Assembly (NCBI RefSeq): GCF_051020765.1
Contig: NW_027469220.1
Coordinates: forward strand, 1-64,000
Direction: 5' to 3'
Origin: Lasioglossum baleicum
Taxonomy: Eukaryota > Arthropoda > Insecta > Hymenoptera > Halictidae
DNA length: 64,000 nucleotides
Below are positions 61,242 to 64,000 of the stretch, piece by piece. The notes beneath the pieces were generated by a model, which searched no databases, had not been told where the DNA came from, and saw only the letters and a program-made list of their open reading frames with translations. Positions within the stretch are counted from its first letter, which is position 1; each line of letters opens with the position of its first letter. Position numbers and translations under genes: made by a program.

Positions 61242-64000
61242 CGCATGCGCATCCCACAAAACCTCGCACGTGTTTTTACTCGACTAGCCTGCGGGATGCA
61301 TCCTCTCGCACGTGTTTTTGCTCGGCTAGCCTGCGGGATGCATCCTCTCGCACGTGTTTTTGCTCGACTAGCCATGCGCATCCCAAAAAACCTGCGCATG
61401 CGCATCCCACAAAACCTCGCACGTGTTTTTACTCGACTAGCCTGCGGGATGCATCCTCTCGCACGTGTTTTTGCTCGACTAGCCTGCGGGATGCATCCTC
61501 TCGCACGTGTTTTTACTCGACTACCCTGCGGGATGCATCCTCTTGCACGTGTTTTTGCTCGACTAGCCATGCGCATCCCAAAAAACCTGCGCATGCGCAT
61601 CCCAAAAAACCTGCGCATGCGCATCCCACAAAACCTGCGTATGCGCATCCCACAAAACCTCGCACGTGTTTTTACTCGACTAGCCTGCGGGATGCATCCT
61701 CTCGCACGTGTTTTTACTCAACTAGCCTGCGGGATGCATCCTCTCGCACGTGTTTTTGCTCGACTAGCCATGCGCATCCCAAAAAACCTGCACATGCGCA
61801 TCCCAAAAAACCTGCGCATGCGCATCCCACAAAATCTGCGCATGCGCATCCCACAAAACCTCGCACGTGTTTTTACTCGACTAGCCTGCGGGATGCATCC
61901 TCTCGCACGTGTTTTTGCTCGGCTAGCCTGCGGGATGCATCCTCTCGCACGTGTTTTTGCTCGACTAGCCATGCGCATCCCAAAAAACCTGCGCATGCGC
62001 ATCCCACAAAACCTCGCACGTGTTTTTACTCGACTAGCCTGCGGGATGCATCCTCTTGCACGTGTTTTTACTCGACTAGCCTGCGGGATGCATCCTCTCG
62101 CACGTGTTTTTACTCGACTAGCCTGCGGGATGTATCGTCTCGCACGTGTTTTTACTCGACTAGCCTGCGGGATGCATCCTCTCGCACGTGTTTTTACTCG
62201 ACTAGCCTGCGGGATGCATCGTCTCGCACGTGTTTTTACTCGACTAGCCTGCGGGATGCATCCTCTCGCACGTGTTTTTGCTCGACTAGCCATGCGCATC
62301 CCAAAAAACCTGCGCATGCGCATCCCAAAAAATCTGCGCATGCGCATCCCACAAAACCTCGCACGTGTTTGTGCTCGACTAGCCTGCGGGATGCATCCTT
62401 TCGCACGTGTTTTTACTCGACTAGCCTGCGGGATGCATCCTCTCGCACGTGTTTTTGCTCGGCTAGCCTGCGGGATGCATCCTCTCGCACGTGTTTTTGC
62501 TCGACTAGCCATGCGCATCCCAAAAAACCTGCGCATGCGCATCCCACAAAACCTGCGCATGCGCATCCCACAAAACCTCGCACGTGTTTTTACTCGACTA
62601 GCCTGCGGGATGCATCCTCTCGCACGTGTTTTTACTCGACTAGCCTGCGGGATGCATCCTCTCGCACGTGTTTTTGCTCGACTAGCCTGCGGGATGCATC
62701 CTCTCGCACGTGTTTTTAGTCGACTACCCTGCGGGATGCATCCTCTCGCACGTGTTTTTGCTCGACTAGCCATGCGCATCCCAAAAAACCTGCGCATGCG
62801 CATCCCAAAAAACCTGCGCATGCGCATCCCACAAAACCTGCGTATGCGCATCCCACAAAACCTCGCACGTGTTTTTACTCGACTAGCCTGCGGGATGCAT
62901 CCTCTCGCACGTGTTTTTACCCAACTAGCCTGCGGGATGCATCCTCTCGCACGTGTTTTTGCTCGACTAGCCATGCGCATCCCAAAAAACCTGCACATGC
63001 GCATCCCAAAAAACCTGCGCATGCGCATCCCACAAAACCTGCGCATGCGCATCCCACAAAACCTCGCACGTGTTTTTACTCGACTAGCCTGCGGGATGCA
63101 TCCTCTCGCACGTGTTTTTGCTCGGCTAGCCTGCGGGATGCATCCTCTCGCACGTGTTTTTGCTCGACTAGCCATGCGCATCCCAAAAAACCTGCGCATG
63201 CGCATCCCAAAAAATCTGCGCATGCGCATCCCACAAAACCTGCGCATGCGCATCCCACAAAACCTCGCACGTGTTTGTGCTCGACTAGACTGCGGGATGC
63301 ATCCTTTCGCACGTGTTTTTACTCGACTAGCCTGCGGGATGCATCCTCTCGCACGTGTTTTTGCTCGACTAGCCTGCGGGATGCATCCTCTCGCACGTGT
63401 TTGTGCTCGACTAGCCTGCGGGATGCATCCTCTCGCACGTGTTTTTACTCGACTAGCCTGCGGGATGCATCCTCTCGCACGTGTTTTTGCTCGACTAGCC
63501 ATGCGCATCCCAAAAAACCTGCGCATGCGCATCCCAAAAAATCTGCGCATGCGCATCCCACAAAACCTGCGCATGCGCATCCCACAAAACCTCGCACGTG
63601 TTTGTGCTCGACTAGACTGCGGGATGCATCCTTTCGCACGTGTTTTTACTCGACTAGCCTGCGGGATGCATCCTCTCGCACGTGTTTTTGCTCGACTAGC
63701 CTGCGGGATGCATCCTCTCGCACGTGTTTTTGCTCGACTAGCCATGCGCATCCCAAAAAACCTGCGCATGCGCATCCCACAAAACCTGCGCATGCGCATC
63801 CCACAAAACCTCGCACGTGTTTGTGCTCGACTAGACTGCGGGATGCATCCTTTCGCACGTGTTTTTACTCGACTAGCCTGCGGGATGCATCCTCTCGCAC
63901 GTGTTTTTACTCGACTAGCCTGCGGGATGCATCCTCTCGCACGTGTTTTTGCTCGACTAGCCTGCGGGATGCATCCTCTCGCACGTGTTTTTACTCGACT
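61242..64000 (+). repeat. XY/Z blocks, right edge of array
   Basis: 61.72-62.57 kb matches 44.26-45.13 kb at 17,458 bp, with GATGTATCG at 62129. TTAGTCGAC near 62716 and TACCCAAC near 62919 are private substitutions. The last 0.9 kb resembles the 4.3-5.1 kb blocks (CTAGACTGCGGG with CCTTTCG). The window ends inside an X module. Confidence 0.9.

Larger units (their letters stand above)
1..64000. repeat. Composite satellite array filling the window
   Basis: Every line can be parsed into three modules: X (24 bp, CACGTG core), Y (18 bp, ATGCAT core) and Z (24 bp, GCATGC core). XY runs form a 42-bp unit and Z runs a 24-bp unit, and the two alternate from first base to last. Variation is almost all single-base substitution; I found only three kinds of length change inside a module. 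The array extends beyond both edges of the window. I estimate on the order of a thousand X modules, but I did not count them. No unique sequence longer than a module interrupts the array, so every gene-free stretch here is this repeat. I do not recognise it as a named satellite family. Confidence 0.98.

Noticed and set aside
1..64000. CRISPR array
   Set aside because: Units are contiguous and the would-be spacers are themselves the same repeats; there are no unique spacers, leader or cas genes.
1..64000. Transposable element or IS insertion
   Set aside because: No terminal inverted repeats, target-site duplications, poly-A tails or transposase/reverse-transcriptase motifs; no break in the repeat grammar anywhere.
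1..64000. Telomeric repeat or rDNA spacer
   Set aside because: No TTAGGG-like units and no rRNA sequence in or between blocks.
1..64000. Real promoters or enhancers at the CACGTG and NRF1-type sites
   Set aside because: The motifs come from repeating a short unit and there is no transcript start or gene next to them. They are reported as motifs only.
1..64000. Bacterial plasmid iterons or a phase-variable repeat gene
   Set aside because: 64 kb of pure array with nested kilobase duplications and no replication or flanking gene does not fit a bacterial replicon.

Overview
All 64,000 bases are one uninterrupted tandem-repeat array, and neither end leaves it. I find no unique sequence, no credible gene, no RNA gene, no transposon and no CRISPR array. 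This is satellite/minisatellite DNA, most likely from a large eukaryotic chromosome. The sequence does not identify the organism. A metazoan is a weak guess, because the repeats are CpG-rich and carry motifs known as binding sites in animals.

The array is built from three short modules. X is 24 bp, begins CGCACGTG, has a T-rich centre and ends CTCGACTAGC. Y is 18 bp (CTGCGGGATGCATCCTCT). Z is 24 bp, begins CATGCGCATCCC, then has an A-rich stretch and CCTGCG. The order follows a simple grammar: X is followed by Y or by a run of Z, Y returns to X, and the last Z of a run is cut to 21 bp before the next X. This gives runs of a 42-bp XY unit (about 1 to 11 copies) alternating with runs of a 24-bp Z unit (about 1 to 7). 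Variants depend on position: the X before a Z run reads TTTTTGCTCG, the X after a Z run reads TTTTTACTCG or TTTGTGCTCG, and Z runs normally start with A6-type and end with ACAAAA-type copies. The array therefore has polarity.

Higher-order layout: 1-14 kb holds duplications at offsets of 5,960, 3,530, 1,337 and 9,798 bp plus a triple 243-bp block. 14-19.7 kb is dominated by a 1,977-bp duplication. 19.7-39.9 kb is the most regular part, with a 2,141-bp duplication, two full tandem copies of a 7,275-bp unit and a partial third. 40.7-54.7 kb holds three copies of a 2.4-2.7 kb segment. 54.2-61.2 kb holds a 3.1-kb pair offset by 3,927/3,928 bp. 61.2-64 kb reuses segments seen earlier.

Because 42 and 24 are multiples of three and four of the six frames of the consensus lack stops, very long open frames occur on both strands (up to 7,854 codons at 35489-59053). 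I treat them as by-products of the repeat and annotate none as a gene. No genes work together here. The notable content is the array architecture, its dense palindromic motifs (CACGTG, GGATGCATCC, TGCGCATGCGCA) and the record of recent duplication.
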